Below, piece by piece: positions 1 through 10,600 of a DNA stretch of 64,000 nucleotides. The stretch covers positions 50,251 to 114,250 of the forward strand of contig CAKRRG010000002.1 in assembly GCA_934394545.1 (NCBI GenBank), read 5' to 3'. The notes under the pieces were generated by a model. It saw only the letters and a list, made by a program, of their open reading frames with translations. It did no database searches and was not told the origin of the DNA. Within the stretch, counting starts at the first letter, position 1. Each line of letters begins with the position of its first letter. Source of the DNA: an uncultured Blautia sp. (lineage in GTDB: Bacteria; Bacillota; Clostridia; Lachnospirales; Lachnospiraceae). Both the position numbers and the translations under genes were made by a program.

Positions 1-983
1 TTATGAACAGGTTTTTCTAATGGTTTCGGAGCTCGTTTTTTTTGCTCTTCCATCTGCTGTACCAGAAGCTCCATGGCAGTATGGGCAATAACATCAATTT
101 GCTGACCGACAGTTGTAATCGGAAGAATTGATTCACTGGCAATTGGAGAGTTATCAAAACCTATGATTTCGTAAGTAGGTGGTAATTTACCATATTTCTG
201 AAAAATTAAGTTGAGAAACATATTGGCATAGGTATCATTCGCGAGAAAGATGCCTTTTTTTTGATTTGGATACTTTTCTTCTATTCTTGTGAAGATACGT
301 CTTATCTCATTTAAAATTTCCTGATAAGAATTGCCGCTTACGCTGAGATCCATGTCATAAGGAACCTGATATTCCGTACATGTTTCTTCAAAGGCACGTA
401 TACGGTCATAAGCAGGGATTGTTTTTTCAACATTGACATTGATATGAATTAATATATCGCATTTATCACGAATTAACAGTGAGGTAGCCTGAAGGGAACC
501 CATATAATTGTCAGTGGTAACGCTGCTGATATATTCTGCCTCTCGCTCAATGGCAATGATAGGAATCTGATAGGAAGCCAGCTTTCTGGATGACAGCGTA
601 TGGCTTAAAACAATAAGCCCCTCAATCTGATAGGAAAGAAGCTCTTCAATATATTGCTGTTCTTCTTCGGCGCCATGTTCACTGGAAAAAACAAGAAATT
701 TATAATGATAGTCACTATAGCTTGAAAGAAGCTGTGTCAGCATTTCAGAGTAGTAATGCAAATAGAGATTGGGAATAATGATTCCGATAAATTCACTCTT
801 ACCATTTGCCAGAACTTTTGCAAGTTTATTTTTTTTATAGCCAAGGGTATCAAGGGCCTGTGAAATCTTTTCCTGATTTTCAAGCGTAAGAGAATCGGGA
901 TGATTGAAATACCGTGATATTGTAGTTTTTGAAAAATGAGTATATTCTGCAATATCTGCAAATGTCACCTGTTTTTTTGCCAT
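1..983 (-). CDS. LacI-family transcriptional repressor (3' end outside window)
   Basis: The protein starts MAKKQVTFADIAEYTHFSK and continues with a helix-turn-helix (ISRYFNHP) typical of LacI regulators, followed by a periplasmic-binding-like effector domain (IIPNLYLHYYSEM, TTDNYMGSLQAT, IIGFDNSPIASE). At least 327 residues are present and the reading frame runs off the window edge, so the C-terminus is missing. The ATG at 983 is preceded by an AAGGAG site. It is divergent from the GH32/fructokinase operon, and two similar dyads lie between them, so it is probably the local repressor responding to sucrose, fructo-oligosaccharide or a phosphorylated product. The family call is secure; the ligand is inferred from neighbours. 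Confidence 0.93.
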   Translation of the reverse strand, partial: MAKKQVTFADIAEYTHFSKTTISRYFNHPDSLTLENQEKISQALDTLGYKKNKLAKVLANGKSEFIGIIIPNLYLHYYSEMLTQLLSSYSDYHYKFLVFSSEHGAEEEQQYIEELLSYQIEGLIVLSHTLSSRKLASYQIPIIAIEREAEYISSVTTDNYMGSLQATSLLIRDKCDILIHINVNVEKTIPAYDRIRAFEETCTEYQVPYDMDLSVSGNSYQEILNEIRRIFTRIEEKYPNQKKGIFLANDTYANMFLNLIFQKYGKLPPTYEIIGFDNSPIASESILPITTVGQQIDVIAHTAMELLVQQMEEQKKRAPKPLEKPVH

Positions 984-1063
984 AAAAATTTAATCTCCTT
1001 ATAAATAAATGAGAATAATAGAATGCTTTGGAATCTTTTGATAATGGAACGATATTACTTTTT

Positions 1064-1092
1064 AGTATAGCAACTAATTAAAAAAAAGGCAA
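1064..1092 (-). promoter_or_regulatory. Promoter of the LacI-type repressor gene
   Basis: On the minus strand a TTGCCT -35 (1087-1092) and a TATACT -10 (1064-1069) are separated by 17 bp, about 80 bp upstream of the repressor start. The upstream operator dyad at 1097-1126 nearly touches the -35 element, which suggests autoregulation. Confidence 0.6.
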
Positions 1093-1096
1093 TGAT

Positions 1097-1126
1097 AAAA
1101 TAACCGATTACGTAACCGGTTATTTT
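1097..1126. promoter_or_regulatory. Operator dyad 1 for LacI-type repressor
   Basis: This is a 30-bp near-perfect palindrome centred between 1111 and 1112, with half-sites of the TAACCGGTTA type and one mismatched pair. It lies between the divergent repressor and sugar operon and shares its core (CCGRTTAC then TAACCGG) with the second dyad about 81 bp away. Confidence 0.7.
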
Positions 1127-1140
1127 AGTTTGAAAAAGTG

Positions 1141-1169
1141 TTGACATATGAACCTGAATGTAGTAACAT
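1141..1169 (+). promoter_or_regulatory. Promoter of the sucrose/FOS transport operon
   Basis: A consensus TTGACA (1141-1146) and a TAACAT -10 (1164-1169) are spaced by 17 bp. The predicted start of transcription is near 1176, so the second operator (1181-1202) would sit directly on the initial transcribed region. That is a classic repression geometry. Confidence 0.7.
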
Positions 1170-1180
1170 CAAATTATAAA

Positions 1181-1202
1181 GTAACCGGTTACTTAACCGG
1201 TT
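1181..1202. promoter_or_regulatory. Operator dyad 2 for LacI-type repressor
   Basis: GTAACCGGTTAC (1181-1192) is a perfect 12-bp palindrome, and the AACCGGTT octamer occurs twice (1183-1190 and 1195-1202). The arrangement mirrors dyad 1 and lies just downstream of the predicted -10 of the operon promoter. Confidence 0.7.
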
Positions 1203-1239
1203 CCAAGGACGAAAAGGGAAAGGAATGGAGGAGAAGTGC

Positions 1240-2178
1240 ATGAAAAGAATGCAGAACCAAACAATACCCGTGAAAAAGCAAACATGGCGAGATAAGGTTA
1301 ACTATGTGAAGAAAAACTGGCAGTTATATCTTTTTTTCTTAATGCCAGGGCTTTTGCTGACAATTATCTTTAAGTATCTTCCTATGGGAGGACTTCTGAT
1401 TGCGTTTGAGGATTACAACGTAATCAAGGGAGTACTTGGAAGTCCGTGGGTCGGACTTGAATATTTCAGACGTTTTTTATCTTCACCGGATTTTATGAAC
1501 TACCTGCTGAATACACTAAAATTGAGTATTTATGGACTGCTGTGGGGCTTTCCGGTTCCGATCATTCTGGCATTGCTTTTAAATCGTATCCGCAGAACCG
1601 GAGTTAAGAAGAAAGTACAGCTTCTGGTCTATATGCCGAACTTTATATCTGTAATTGTACTTTGCGGTATGGTACGAATGCTGCTTTCTCCAGTTGGACC
1701 TCTGAATAAGCTGTTAGGAATCAGTACAAACTGGATGACAATGCCATCCGCTTTCCGTACCATTTACATAGCAAGTGGAATCTGGCAGACAGCAGGCTGG
1801 GCCTCTATTATGTACACTGCTGCTTTATCCAATGCAAGCAAAGAACTGGAAGAAGCAGCTATTATGGATGGTGCAAATCTTCTGCAGCAGATCTGGTATG
1901 TGGAGCTTCCTGCAATTAAGAATATTATTGTAATTCAGTTTATTCTGCAGGCTGGAAATATTATGAGTATTGGATTTGAGAAAGCCTATGCATTACAGAC
2001 AGATATGAACCTGCCGGCATCAGAAATTTTATCAACATATGTATATCGTATTGGTCTTTTGAACGGTGATTATGGTTATTCGACGGCTGTTGGTCTGTTT
2101 AATTCAGTAGTAAATGTAATTCTGTTAGTTTTGGTAAACTGGGTGGTAAAGAAGCTGAACGACGGAGAAGGATTATAG
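1240..2178 (+). CDS. CUT1 carbohydrate ABC transporter permease (LplB type)
   Basis: This is one of two membrane subunits of a binding-protein-dependent sugar importer. The protein is hydrophobic with about six predicted membrane spans and carries the permease EAA loop near residues 197-220 (KELEEAAIMDGANL), which contacts the ATPase. I chose the ATG at 1240 because GGAGGAG lies 7 nt before it; an in-frame ATG at 1225 lacks a spaced site. No ATPase gene is nearby, as usual for CUT1 systems that share an MsmK-like ATPase encoded elsewhere. The neighbouring GH32 and fructokinase genes suggest sucrose or fructo-oligosaccharide as substrate. Confidence 0.9.
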   Translation: MKRMQNQTIPVKKQTWRDKVNYVKKNWQLYLFFLMPGLLLTIIFKYLPMGGLLIAFEDYNVIKGVLGSPWVGLEYFRRFLSSPDFMNYLLNTLKLSIYGLLWGFPVPIILALLLNRIRRTGVKKKVQLLVYMPNFISVIVLCGMVRMLLSPVGPLNKLLGISTNWMTMPSAFRTIYIASGIWQTAGWASIMYTAALSNASKELEEAAIMDGANLLQQIWYVELPAIKNIIVIQFILQAGNIMSIGFEKAYALQTDMNLPASEILSTYVYRIGLLNGDYGYSTAVGLFNSVVNVILLVLVNWVVKKLNDGEGL

Positions 2179-2190
2179 GAGGAAGCGAAG

Positions 2191-3084
2191 ATGGAGAAAA
2201 TAAAGAAAAAATATTCGAAGACAGACTGTCTGATTCTTGGAATTGGATTCCTGATTCTTGGACTGTTTGTACTTTCTATTGTAATTCCAATCGTGTATGT
2301 AGTGCTGGCCTCTTTTATGGATCCTACAGTTTTGAATAATCAGGGGCTGAGTTTTCATATTAAGGACTGGACTTTGGATGCATATCGCAGAGTACTGGAA
2401 AATGAGATGATCTGGCGTGGATTCCTGAATTCTTTTCTGTATTCACTTGCATTTACAGCTATTTCTGTTTTTGTAACGTTGCTGGCAGCGTATCCATTGT
2501 CCAAGAAGGAATTTGTGGGAAGAAAATTTTTCAATCTCATTTTCCTGATTACAATGTTCTTTGGCGGTGGAATGATCCCGACTTTTATTTTGATCAACCA
2601 GCTGCATATGGTAAATACAGTATGGGCAGTTTTGATTCCGGGAGCATTTAATGTCTGGAATATGATTCTTGCAAGAACATATTACCAGTCGATTCCGGCA
2701 GAATTAAGAGAAGCCTCTGCAATTGATGGAGCTAATGAGATCCAGCATTTCTTCAAAATCATGATGCCGGTATGTAAGCCGATTATTGCAGTACTTGCAC
2801 TGTGGTCATTCGTAGGAATGTGGAACAGCTATTTTGACGCAATGATTTATTTGAATGATGCGAACCTGCAGCCATTGCAGTTAGTGCTTCGTTCTATTCT
2901 GGTACAGAATACTCCGCAGCCAGGTATGATCGCCGATATTCAGAGTACAGCGGAGATGGCAAAGGTAGCGGAACAGTTGAAATATGCAACCATTGTAGTA
3001 TCAAGCTTACCACTTTTAGTAATGTACCCATTCTTCCAGAAGTATTTTGATCAGGGAATTATGGTCGGATCAGTAAAAGGCTGA
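2191..3084 (+). CDS. CUT1 carbohydrate ABC transporter permease (YtcP/LplC type)
   Basis: This is the second membrane subunit of the importer, partnering the upstream permease to form the heterodimeric channel. It has about six hydrophobic spans and an EAA loop around residues 171-190 (LREASAIDGANEIQHF). The gene starts 12 bp after the previous stop, with an AGGAGGAAG site. It belongs to the AraQ/LplC group that usually pairs with LplB-type permeases and large LplA-type lipoproteins, exactly the set found here. Substrate assignment is by context only. Confidence 0.9.
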   Translation: MEKIKKKYSKTDCLILGIGFLILGLFVLSIVIPIVYVVLASFMDPTVLNNQGLSFHIKDWTLDAYRRVLENEMIWRGFLNSFLYSLAFTAISVFVTLLAAYPLSKKEFVGRKFFNLIFLITMFFGGGMIPTFILINQLHMVNTVWAVLIPGAFNVWNMILARTYYQSIPAELREASAIDGANEIQHFFKIMMPVCKPIIAVLALWSFVGMWNSYFDAMIYLNDANLQPLQLVLRSILVQNTPQPGMIADIQSTAEMAKVAEQLKYATIVVSSLPLLVMYPFFQKYFDQGIMVGSVKG

Positions 3085-3105
3085 TAAGAAAGGAACGATA
3101 CAGAT

Positions 3106-4785
3106 ATGAAGAAAAACAGAGTAAAAGGTTTACTTGCACTTGGACTTTCTTTGACGATGATGATAAGTACAGCAGGGTGTGGAAAAGAGCAGCAGCTTAA
3201 TGCGGAGATCAACCCGGACACACCGGTATCTGAGGTACAGTTTCCATTAAAGGAAACAGAGGAGCTTTCTTTTATCACAAGTGCACCGGCTACTTCCACA
3301 CAGGATCCAAATGAAAGAGTGATTTTCCAGCGACTGGAAGAACAGACAAATGTTCATATTGACTGGACCTGCTTTGTATCCGATCAGTTTTCAGATAAAA
3401 AGAATTTGGCTCTGGCTCAGTTTGGAAATCTGCCGGATGGATTGTTTAATGCAGGAATGAGTGATTATGATCTGCTGCGATATGCGAAGCAGGGAATTAT
3501 CATTCCACTGGAAAATCTGATTGACAAATACATGCCGAATCTTCAGGCTGTATTTGAAAAATATCCAGAGTACAGAACCATGTGTACTGCACCAGATGGA
3601 CATATCTATTCTTTCCCATGGATTGAACAGCTTGGTTCAGGAAAAGAAGCAATTCAGGCGATTGGAGATATTCCATATATTAATAAAAAATGGCTTGACT
3701 ACCTTGGACTTGAGATTCCTACAACAACAGACGAACTGGAGCAGGTACTGATTCAGTTCCGGGATCATGCAGATGAGCTGAAACAAGAATTTTCCATTGA
3801 AGGCGATGTAATTCCAATGTCCTTTATTATCAATAACGGAGATCAGGATCCGGCGATTTTAATAAATGGATTTGGAGAGGGTTACGGAGACACAGGAGAT
3901 CATTTCGCGGTAACGGATGAAGGAAAAGTAATTTATACAACTGTTCAGGAGGGCTACAAAGAAGGAATCGAATGGCTTCATAAACTGGTGACAGAAGACC
4001 TTGTAGATCCGGAAGCCTTTACACAGGAGTGGTCTACTTATGTTGCAAAAGGAAAGAATCACCGTTACGGACTCTGCTTCACATGGGACATTGCGAATAT
4101 AGATAACAATACAGATTATGTGATGCTTCCGGCACTGACCGGACCGGATGGCATGAGAAATATTACCAGACAGAACAACAGTGAAACCAGTGGATTTGAC
4201 CGTGGAAGATGTGTTCTTACATCCAGCTGTCGTAATACAGCACTTGCTGCTGCATGGATTGACCAGATGTATGCGCCACTTCAGTCCCCGCAGAATAACT
4301 GGGGTACTTATGGCGAAGAGGATTCCTTTAACATTTTTGAACTGTCTACAAACAAAGACGGCGGCGAAATGTTAAAACATATGGATCTGGGAGAGCAGTC
4401 TCCAGTGGAAGTGCGTGAGGCGCAATCTGTAAATGGCCCTCTGGCCGTGCTGAATGAATATTATGATGTATATGTGACACAGCCGGAAGATGCAAAATGG
4501 CGTCTGGATAATATGCATGAGACATATTTACAGGATATGAATAGCAAATATGTTTATCCAAATGTATTTATGAGCATTGATGATACGAATAAAGTGTCAC
4601 AGTATGATACCGATATTAAGAAATACGCAGAGCAGAAGAAGGCAGACTGGATCCTGAACGGAGGAATTGAGAAAGAGTGGGATTCTTACCTGGAAAAGAT
4701 GGAGAAGTACGGGCTTTCAGATTATCTTTCAATTAAGCAGAAATATTTTGACCAGTATCAGGAATCCTTAAGCGCGGAAAAGTAA
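3106..4785 (+). CDS. Extracellular sugar-binding lipoprotein (LplA type)
   Basis: A 559-residue solute-binding protein that should capture the oligosaccharide outside the cell and deliver it to the two permeases. The N-terminus has a basic stretch, a hydrophobic core and a lipobox ending TAGC (Cys25), so the mature protein is predicted to be lipid-anchored. Its large size and the PFPLKETEELSF-like start of the mature domain fit the LplA/YtcQ class. It lies 21 bp after the permease gene, in one operon with GH32 and fructokinase. Confidence 0.88.
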   Translation: MKKNRVKGLLALGLSLTMMISTAGCGKEQQLNAEINPDTPVSEVQFPLKETEELSFITSAPATSTQDPNERVIFQRLEEQTNVHIDWTCFVSDQFSDKKNLALAQFGNLPDGLFNAGMSDYDLLRYAKQGIIIPLENLIDKYMPNLQAVFEKYPEYRTMCTAPDGHIYSFPWIEQLGSGKEAIQAIGDIPYINKKWLDYLGLEIPTTTDELEQVLIQFRDHADELKQEFSIEGDVIPMSFIINNGDQDPAILINGFGEGYGDTGDHFAVTDEGKVIYTTVQEGYKEGIEWLHKLVTEDLVDPEAFTQEWSTYVAKGKNHRYGLCFTWDIANIDNNTDYVMLPALTGPDGMRNITRQNNSETSGFDRGRCVLTSSCRNTALAAAWIDQMYAPLQSPQNNWGTYGEEDSFNIFELSTNKDGGEMLKHMDLGEQSPVEVREAQSVNGPLAVLNEYYDVYVTQPEDAKWRLDNMHETYLQDMNSKYVYPNVFMSIDDTNKVSQYDTDIKKYAEQKKADWILNGGIEKEWDSYLEKMEKYGLSDYLSIKQKYFDQYQESLSAEK

Positions 4786-4830
4786 CAAAAGATGTAAGAA
4801 CCGGACAATGACTTTGACAGGAGATTTTTC

Positions 4831-6315
4831 ATGAGCGAAATGTTAGAAAAGGCAAGAAAATATGAATTTACACAGGGACAGCAGATTAAAGCGGAAGACA
4901 GACCGGCTTTTCATATAACTCCTTATGTTGGATGGATGAATGATCCCAATGGATTTTCCTGCTATAAGGGAGAATACCATTTGTTTTATCAGTACAATCC
5001 ATATAACACACATTGGGACAGCATGCACTGGGGGCATGTGGTAAGTAAGGATCTGCTGCATTGGGATTATCTCCCGGCAGCATTGGCACCAGATCAGGAT
5101 TACGATAAAGTGGGCTGCTTTTCCGGAAGTGCCATAGAGCTGGAGGACGGCAGACAGCTGCTTATGTATACAGCTGTGGACCGGGAAATACTGGAGGACG
5201 GAACCGCAAGGGATGTTCAGACACAGGCGGTGGCTGTGGGAGATGGCAAGGATTACGTGAAGTATGACAAAAATCCGGTTCTGACCTTTAAAGATCTGCC
5301 GGAAGGCGCAAGCAAAGCAGATTTCCGTGATCCAAAAATCTGGAGAGAAAAAGATGGAAATTTATATTGTGTTATAGGCAGCCGCCCAGCAGATGGAAGC
5401 GGACAGATTCTTCTTTACACAAGCAAAGACGGATTTGAATGGGAATTTGTCAGCGTTCTGGCAGAGAACAAAAATCGCTATGGAAAGATGTGGGAATGCC
5501 CGGATTTCTTTGAACTGGACGGCAAATATGTGCTTCTGACAAGCCCACAGGACATGCTTCCGGAAGGATTGGAATATCATAATGGAAATGGAACCTTATG
5601 TATCATAGGAGATCTGGATTCTGAGACACATACTTTGAAGGAACAGGCTTATCAGAGTGTGGATTATGGAATTGACTATTACGCAATGCAGACACTGCTT
5701 GCTCCAGATGGAAGAAGAATTATGATTGCCTGGATGCAGAACTGGGATACTCTTGCTTATCGCAGGAATGATTCTAAATGGTTTGCACAAATGAGCCTTC
5801 CAAGAGAGTTGTCTGTGAAAAACGGAAGATTGTATCAGGTTCCGGTCAGAGAACTGGATTCCATGCGTGCAAATAAAGTCGAGTACAGGGATGTTGTGAT
5901 TAAAGACACCAGAATCACACTTGACCAGATTGAAGGACGTACCGTAGATCTGGAGCTTGTAATACGACCGGTAGATAAAGATAAGCTTTATAAAAAATTC
6001 GAATTCTGTTTTGCTGAGAATGAAAAATATCATTCCACTTTACGATTCCGTCCAGATGAATCAGTTTTGAAAATCGACAGAAGCTTCTCCGGAAGCGAAC
6101 GTGCAGTGGTTCATCAGAGAGAATGTCTGGTAAATGGTGACTGTAATGAATTGAAATTGCGAGTGATTCTGGATAGATTCAGCGCGGAAATATTTATCAA
6201 TGACGGAGAACAGGTTATGTCTGCTGTTATTCTTACAGAGCAGGATGCAAAGGGAATTTCTTTCTTTGTTGACGGTGCGGCTAAGATCGATGTAGTGAAA
6301 TATGATTTGGTATGA
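4831..6315 (+). CDS. scrB: GH32 beta-fructofuranosidase (sucrose/sucrose-6-phosphate hydrolase)
   Basis: A 494-residue glycoside hydrolase family 32 enzyme that releases fructose from sucrose, sucrose-6-phosphate or short fructans. All three family signatures are visible: WMNDPNG with nucleophile Asp38, the RDP motif at 166-168 and WECPDF with acid/base Glu222. The C-terminal beta-sandwich follows from about residue 350. There is no signal peptide, so it acts in the cytoplasm on imported sugar. Because import is by an ABC transporter rather than a PTS, the substrate is probably unphosphorylated sucrose or FOS. The symbol reflects the family; sacA is equally possible. Confidence 0.92.
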   Translation: MSEMLEKARKYEFTQGQQIKAEDRPAFHITPYVGWMNDPNGFSCYKGEYHLFYQYNPYNTHWDSMHWGHVVSKDLLHWDYLPAALAPDQDYDKVGCFSGSAIELEDGRQLLMYTAVDREILEDGTARDVQTQAVAVGDGKDYVKYDKNPVLTFKDLPEGASKADFRDPKIWREKDGNLYCVIGSRPADGSGQILLYTSKDGFEWEFVSVLAENKNRYGKMWECPDFFELDGKYVLLTSPQDMLPEGLEYHNGNGTLCIIGDLDSETHTLKEQAYQSVDYGIDYYAMQTLLAPDGRRIMIAWMQNWDTLAYRRNDSKWFAQMSLPRELSVKNGRLYQVPVRELDSMRANKVEYRDVVIKDTRITLDQIEGRTVDLELVIRPVDKDKLYKKFEFCFAENEKYHSTLRFRPDESVLKIDRSFSGSERAVVHQRECLVNGDCNELKLRVILDRFSAEIFINDGEQVMSAVILTEQDAKGISFFVDGAAKIDVVKYDLV

Positions 6316-6374
6316 AAGTTCCAGACGCTTGTCATGAATGAGTAAAGTAAAAATACAAGAATTGGGAGCAACGT

Positions 6375-7328
6375 ATGAAGAAATATGATGTAACGGCACT
6401 GGGAGAATTATTGATTGATTTTACTGAAAACGGAAAAAGCAATCAGGGAAATCCACTTTTTGAAGCAAATTCCGGAGGAGCACCTTGTAATGTGCTTGCA
6501 ATGTTAGCAAAGTTAGGGCATAACACGGCATTTATCGGAAAGGTGGGAAACGATTTCTTCGGAGAACAGCTGAGAGCTGCAATAAAAGAAGTCGGAATTG
6601 ATGATGTTGGATTATGTACAGATGAAAAGATTCATACAACGCTTGCCATGGTGCACACATATCCGGATGGTGACAGGGACTTTTCTTTCTACCGTAATCC
6701 AGGAGCAGACATGATGCTGGACAAGACTGAGATTTCAGAGGATGTTCTCAAGGACACAAATATCTTCCATTTTGGTACGCTGTCTATGACTCACGAAGGA
6801 GTACGAGAAGCTACGAAAGAAGCAATTCGTATTGCAGAGGAAGCAGGCGCGGTTATTTCATTTGATCCAAACTTACGTCCACCGCTCTGGGAGTCTCTGG
6901 ATGATGCGAAAGAGCAGGTCTTATATGGTCTTGGACATTGCCAGATTTTAAAGATTTCAGATAATGAAATTCAGTGGCTGACAGGAAAAGAAGACTACAC
7001 AGATGGCGTAAACTGGATCAAAGAAAGATATGAGATTCCAATGATTCTTGTATCTATGGGAAAAGAAGGCAGTCGTGCCTATTATAATGAAATGATGGTG
7101 GAAGTAAAGCCGTTTTTACAGGAAAATACCATCGAGACAACCGGAGCAGGAGATACCTTCTGCGGCTGTGTATTGCACTATGTCTGTGAACATGGAATTA
7201 ATGGACTAAAAGAGGAAAATCTGGCTGAAATGTTAACGTTTGCCAATGCAGCTGCCTCAATTATCACAACAAGAAAAGGCGTACTGAGAGTAATGCCGGA
7301 AGAAAAAGAAATAAAGCTATTAATATAA
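6375..7328 (+). CDS. scrK: PfkB-family fructokinase
   Basis: A 317-residue ribokinase/PfkB-family sugar kinase. It has the N-terminal ALGELLIDF strand, the NSGGAPCNV motif and the C-terminal anion-hole signature with catalytic base Asp260 (GAGDTFCG). Placed directly after a GH32 gene, it most likely phosphorylates the released fructose to fructose-6-phosphate for glycolysis. The family is certain; the specificity for fructose follows from the operon. A strong terminator begins 23 bp after the stop, ending the transcription unit. Confidence 0.9.
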   Translation: MKKYDVTALGELLIDFTENGKSNQGNPLFEANSGGAPCNVLAMLAKLGHNTAFIGKVGNDFFGEQLRAAIKEVGIDDVGLCTDEKIHTTLAMVHTYPDGDRDFSFYRNPGADMMLDKTEISEDVLKDTNIFHFGTLSMTHEGVREATKEAIRIAEEAGAVISFDPNLRPPLWESLDDAKEQVLYGLGHCQILKISDNEIQWLTGKEDYTDGVNWIKERYEIPMILVSMGKEGSRAYYNEMMVEVKPFLQENTIETTGAGDTFCGCVLHYVCEHGINGLKEENLAEMLTFANAAASIITTRKGVLRVMPEEKEIKLLI

Positions 7329-7350
7329 AATATTCAAAAGAATAGGAATA

Positions 7351-7388
7351 CAATAAAGGGACTTCTTCGGAGGTCCCTTTATTGTAGT
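7351..7388 (+). terminator. Intrinsic terminator of the sucrose/FOS operon
   Basis: A 15-bp stem (7351-7365 with 7370-7384, one G-T wobble) closes a TTCG tetraloop and ends in a T-rich tract. The A-rich 5' side means it could also work in the opposite direction. Confidence 0.9.
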
Positions 7389-7406
7389 AGAAAATAGTTT
7401 AAATTT

Positions 7407-7472
7407 CATTTGACGTATAAATATGCACACTTTACGACGAAAACGATTATTTTACTGTGAAAATGGTACAAT
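7407..7472 (+). promoter_or_regulatory. Activator-type promoter with ACG direct-repeat box (copy A)
   Basis: A 38-bp box (7407-7444) contains two TTTnACG-like repeats with their CG steps exactly 21 bp apart. It is followed 22 nt later by a TACAAT -10 (7467-7472) with no recognisable -35. The same box and the same spacing occur upstream of the GH43 gene (14868-14933). Direct repeats spaced two helical turns are characteristic of LytTR-type response regulators, and one is encoded at 18305. Confidence 0.65.
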
Positions 7473-7608
7473 GCAAAATAAGCGAGGTAAGAAAAAATAG
7501 TTAAAATAACGGACATCACAAAATATGAAAGCCATCTGATCTGCATCAATGACGCAGATTAGATGTTGTCCGGGATTTTCACAGAAAAAACGAGGAGGAG
7601 AGAAATTC

Positions 7609-10600
7609 ATGAGTATGAAACGAGTGCTTGCTGCATTCATGGGTGTGACACTTATGGTTGGCAATGGACCGGTGAGTGTGCTGGCGGAAGAAGCGGCAGC
7701 TGAGGCAGCAGCGGAAACTGCAATTGTAAATCTGGAAACTCAGGGATGCACAAACCCAATCGGCGTTGACGAGATCAACCCTGCTTTTTCCTGGCAGATG
7801 CAGTCTGGTGAGATTGGGGCAGCCCAGAAATCTTACCAGATCGTTGTTCAGGACAAAGAGGGAATCGTGGTATGGGACTCCGGCGTAGTCGAGAGCAGCA
7901 AATCCAATGAGATCAAATATGAGGGAAGCAGCCTGACACCGGCGACTCAGTACAGCTGGAATGTGACTGTGACCGATAACAAGGACAATACTATCCAGTC
8001 TGAGACCGCAACCTTTGAGACTGGTTTAATGGACACTAGCGCAGCATCCTGGGATGGTGCCAAATGGATCGGAGCTGGAGAGCTTTCTCTTGACGCAGCA
8101 TCCAAGGCTGTTTTTAATATTTCCGCAGATGTTCAGGTAGCAGAGGGCAGTAATGGGGCATCCTTTATTCTTGGCGCTGATGATTTCCGTCTGGAAAACA
8201 AAGTGTTCAACAGCGAAATGCAGGAAGGTGAAAACTATGTCCGCGTAGAACTGGATCTTTCCGGTGTTGGCGCGAACGGCGGTGCGAAGATTAACGCTTA
8301 CCGCATGGGCTATGCAAAAGACGATGATCCTACAACTCCATTTTTCACAATTGAAGATGATGAAGATCTGAACACTTTGATTACAGATAAGAACAAAAAC
8401 GATGTTCACCACATTAATATTTTCTGCACTGCAAGTACACTGTCAATAACGGTAGATGGAACAAAGGTGGGAGATGATATCCTGGTAAACACCATGGAAA
8501 ACGGAAATACTTTCCCGAACCTGAATTCCGTAGGTTTCGCAGCAAATGCAGGTGATACTGCCACATTCACAGATTATAAGATCGAGAATGGCGGAAAATA
8601 TGCAACCGGAACCCTTCTGGATGCAGAGACTGGCGCAACCTATTCTATTTTTGACGGAATGGACGGCGTGACTGTAGATGGCAGCACAATTACCGTAAAT
8701 GGTGGCGACGCAGGAGTTCTGGGATATGCAGATCCTTCCTACGCAGCAGCACCGATGGTCCGTACTGACTTTGAGGCAAAATCAGAAATCGAGTCTGCAA
8801 GACTTTACCTGACTGCACAGGGTATCTATGATTTCTATATTAACGGACAGGAAGTTGCACCGGAAGAATGGTTTAACCCAGGCTCCACAGAGTATGATTC
8901 TATTCTTGCATACAATTCCTATGACGTAACCGATTACCTTCAGACTGGCGAAAACGCAATGGGAGCAATTCTCGGCGAAGGCTGGTGGACTGGTATGACT
9001 ACCTTCGAGTGTACAAATAACAATTATTATGGCGACCAGCCTGCACTGATGGCGAAACTGGTAGTGAACTACACAGATGGTTCCAGCGACACAGTAGTAA
9101 CCGATGACGGCAGCTGGACTTATTACAACGATGGCCCGGTACGTCTGGCATCTCTTTTCCAGGGTGAAAGATATGACGCTACAAAAGAGGCTGCTGTAGA
9201 GGGCTGGACAGAGGCTGGATATGATGACTCTGCATGGACTGTTTCCTCTGAAATCGAGACCAGAAAACAGTTTGCAGATTATCAGCTGGTATCCCGCTAT
9301 GATGAGCCAGTTCATGTGATCCGTACCAACGATGTAAAAGAGGCTCTTGGCGAGACGAAAGAGGGCTCAGGTTCCTATATCTACGATATGGGTGAAAACG
9401 TTTCCGGTGTTCCGGTGATTACTATTCCGGAAGAATATGCAAAACCAGGCGAGACCGTAACTGTTCGTTTCGCAGAGATTCTTTATCCGGAACTGGATGA
9501 GTACATCAGCGAAGGTGTTGACGGGATGCTGATGGTGGAGAACTACCGTACTGCAATGGTAACCGATTTCTACACCATGAAAGAGGGAGAGAATGTATTT
9601 GCACCAGACCTTACTTTCCACGGATATCGTTACATTGAGATCACTGGTCTTGACCAGGAGCTTCCGGCAGACTGCATTAAGATGCAGGTACTTTCCTCTC
9701 TTGATGAGAGCGCTGAATATGAGTCTTCCAATGAGCTGACCAACCAGTTATTTACCAATATTACAAACTCCACAACCAGCAACTACATTTCCATTCCTAC
9801 TGACTGTCCGCAGCGTGACGAGCGTATGGGATGGACTGGAGATGCGCAGATTTATGCGTTGTCTGGTTCTTATGTAGCTGACACTTACAACTTCATGCGT
9901 CAGTGGATGGATACCGTCCGGGCAGATTGCGGTGAAACAGGAATGTCTTCCCAGTATTGCCCTGCTTTTGTGAACTATGATCTGGAAGCAGATGATAAAA
10001 TCCAGCATAACGGACAGAGCTTCGGTATCACCTGGAACTGTCTGGTTGTAACCATTCCGTACAACCTGTACATGCAGACCGGAAAACTGGACATTGTAAA
10101 AGATAATATTAATAATATTTATGCGTATGTGGATCATCTTGCCTCTACTCCGATGAGCTATAAGGACGAGAATGGAGATAAGAAGGAGGATGCACGTCTA
10201 ACAGGTGAGACCGGTACACTTTGCGACCACCTTTCCAGAATTCCGACTGACGGCGTGATGCTTGGAAATGTACTTTATATTAATTGTCTGGATCAGGCAG
10301 CAGTTCTTGCTGATGTTATGGGCGACACAGATAAGGCAGAAAGCTATCGTGAGACAGCTGCAACTGCAAGAGAAGCATGGAATGAGTTTTTCATTGATCC
10401 GGACACTGGAAAAACAAAGAACACTAAGGGCGAGATCCAGGATACACAGGCTTCCTATGCAACTCCTCTTCGTTTCCATGTGGTAAGCGATGAGAATCTG
10501 GAAAAAGTTTTGGAGAATTACAATGCAACGATCGCAGAGGCTTCAGGTGAGGACAGCGATGGAATGCCGATTGTTCCTTATACTCTGACAACTGGATTTA

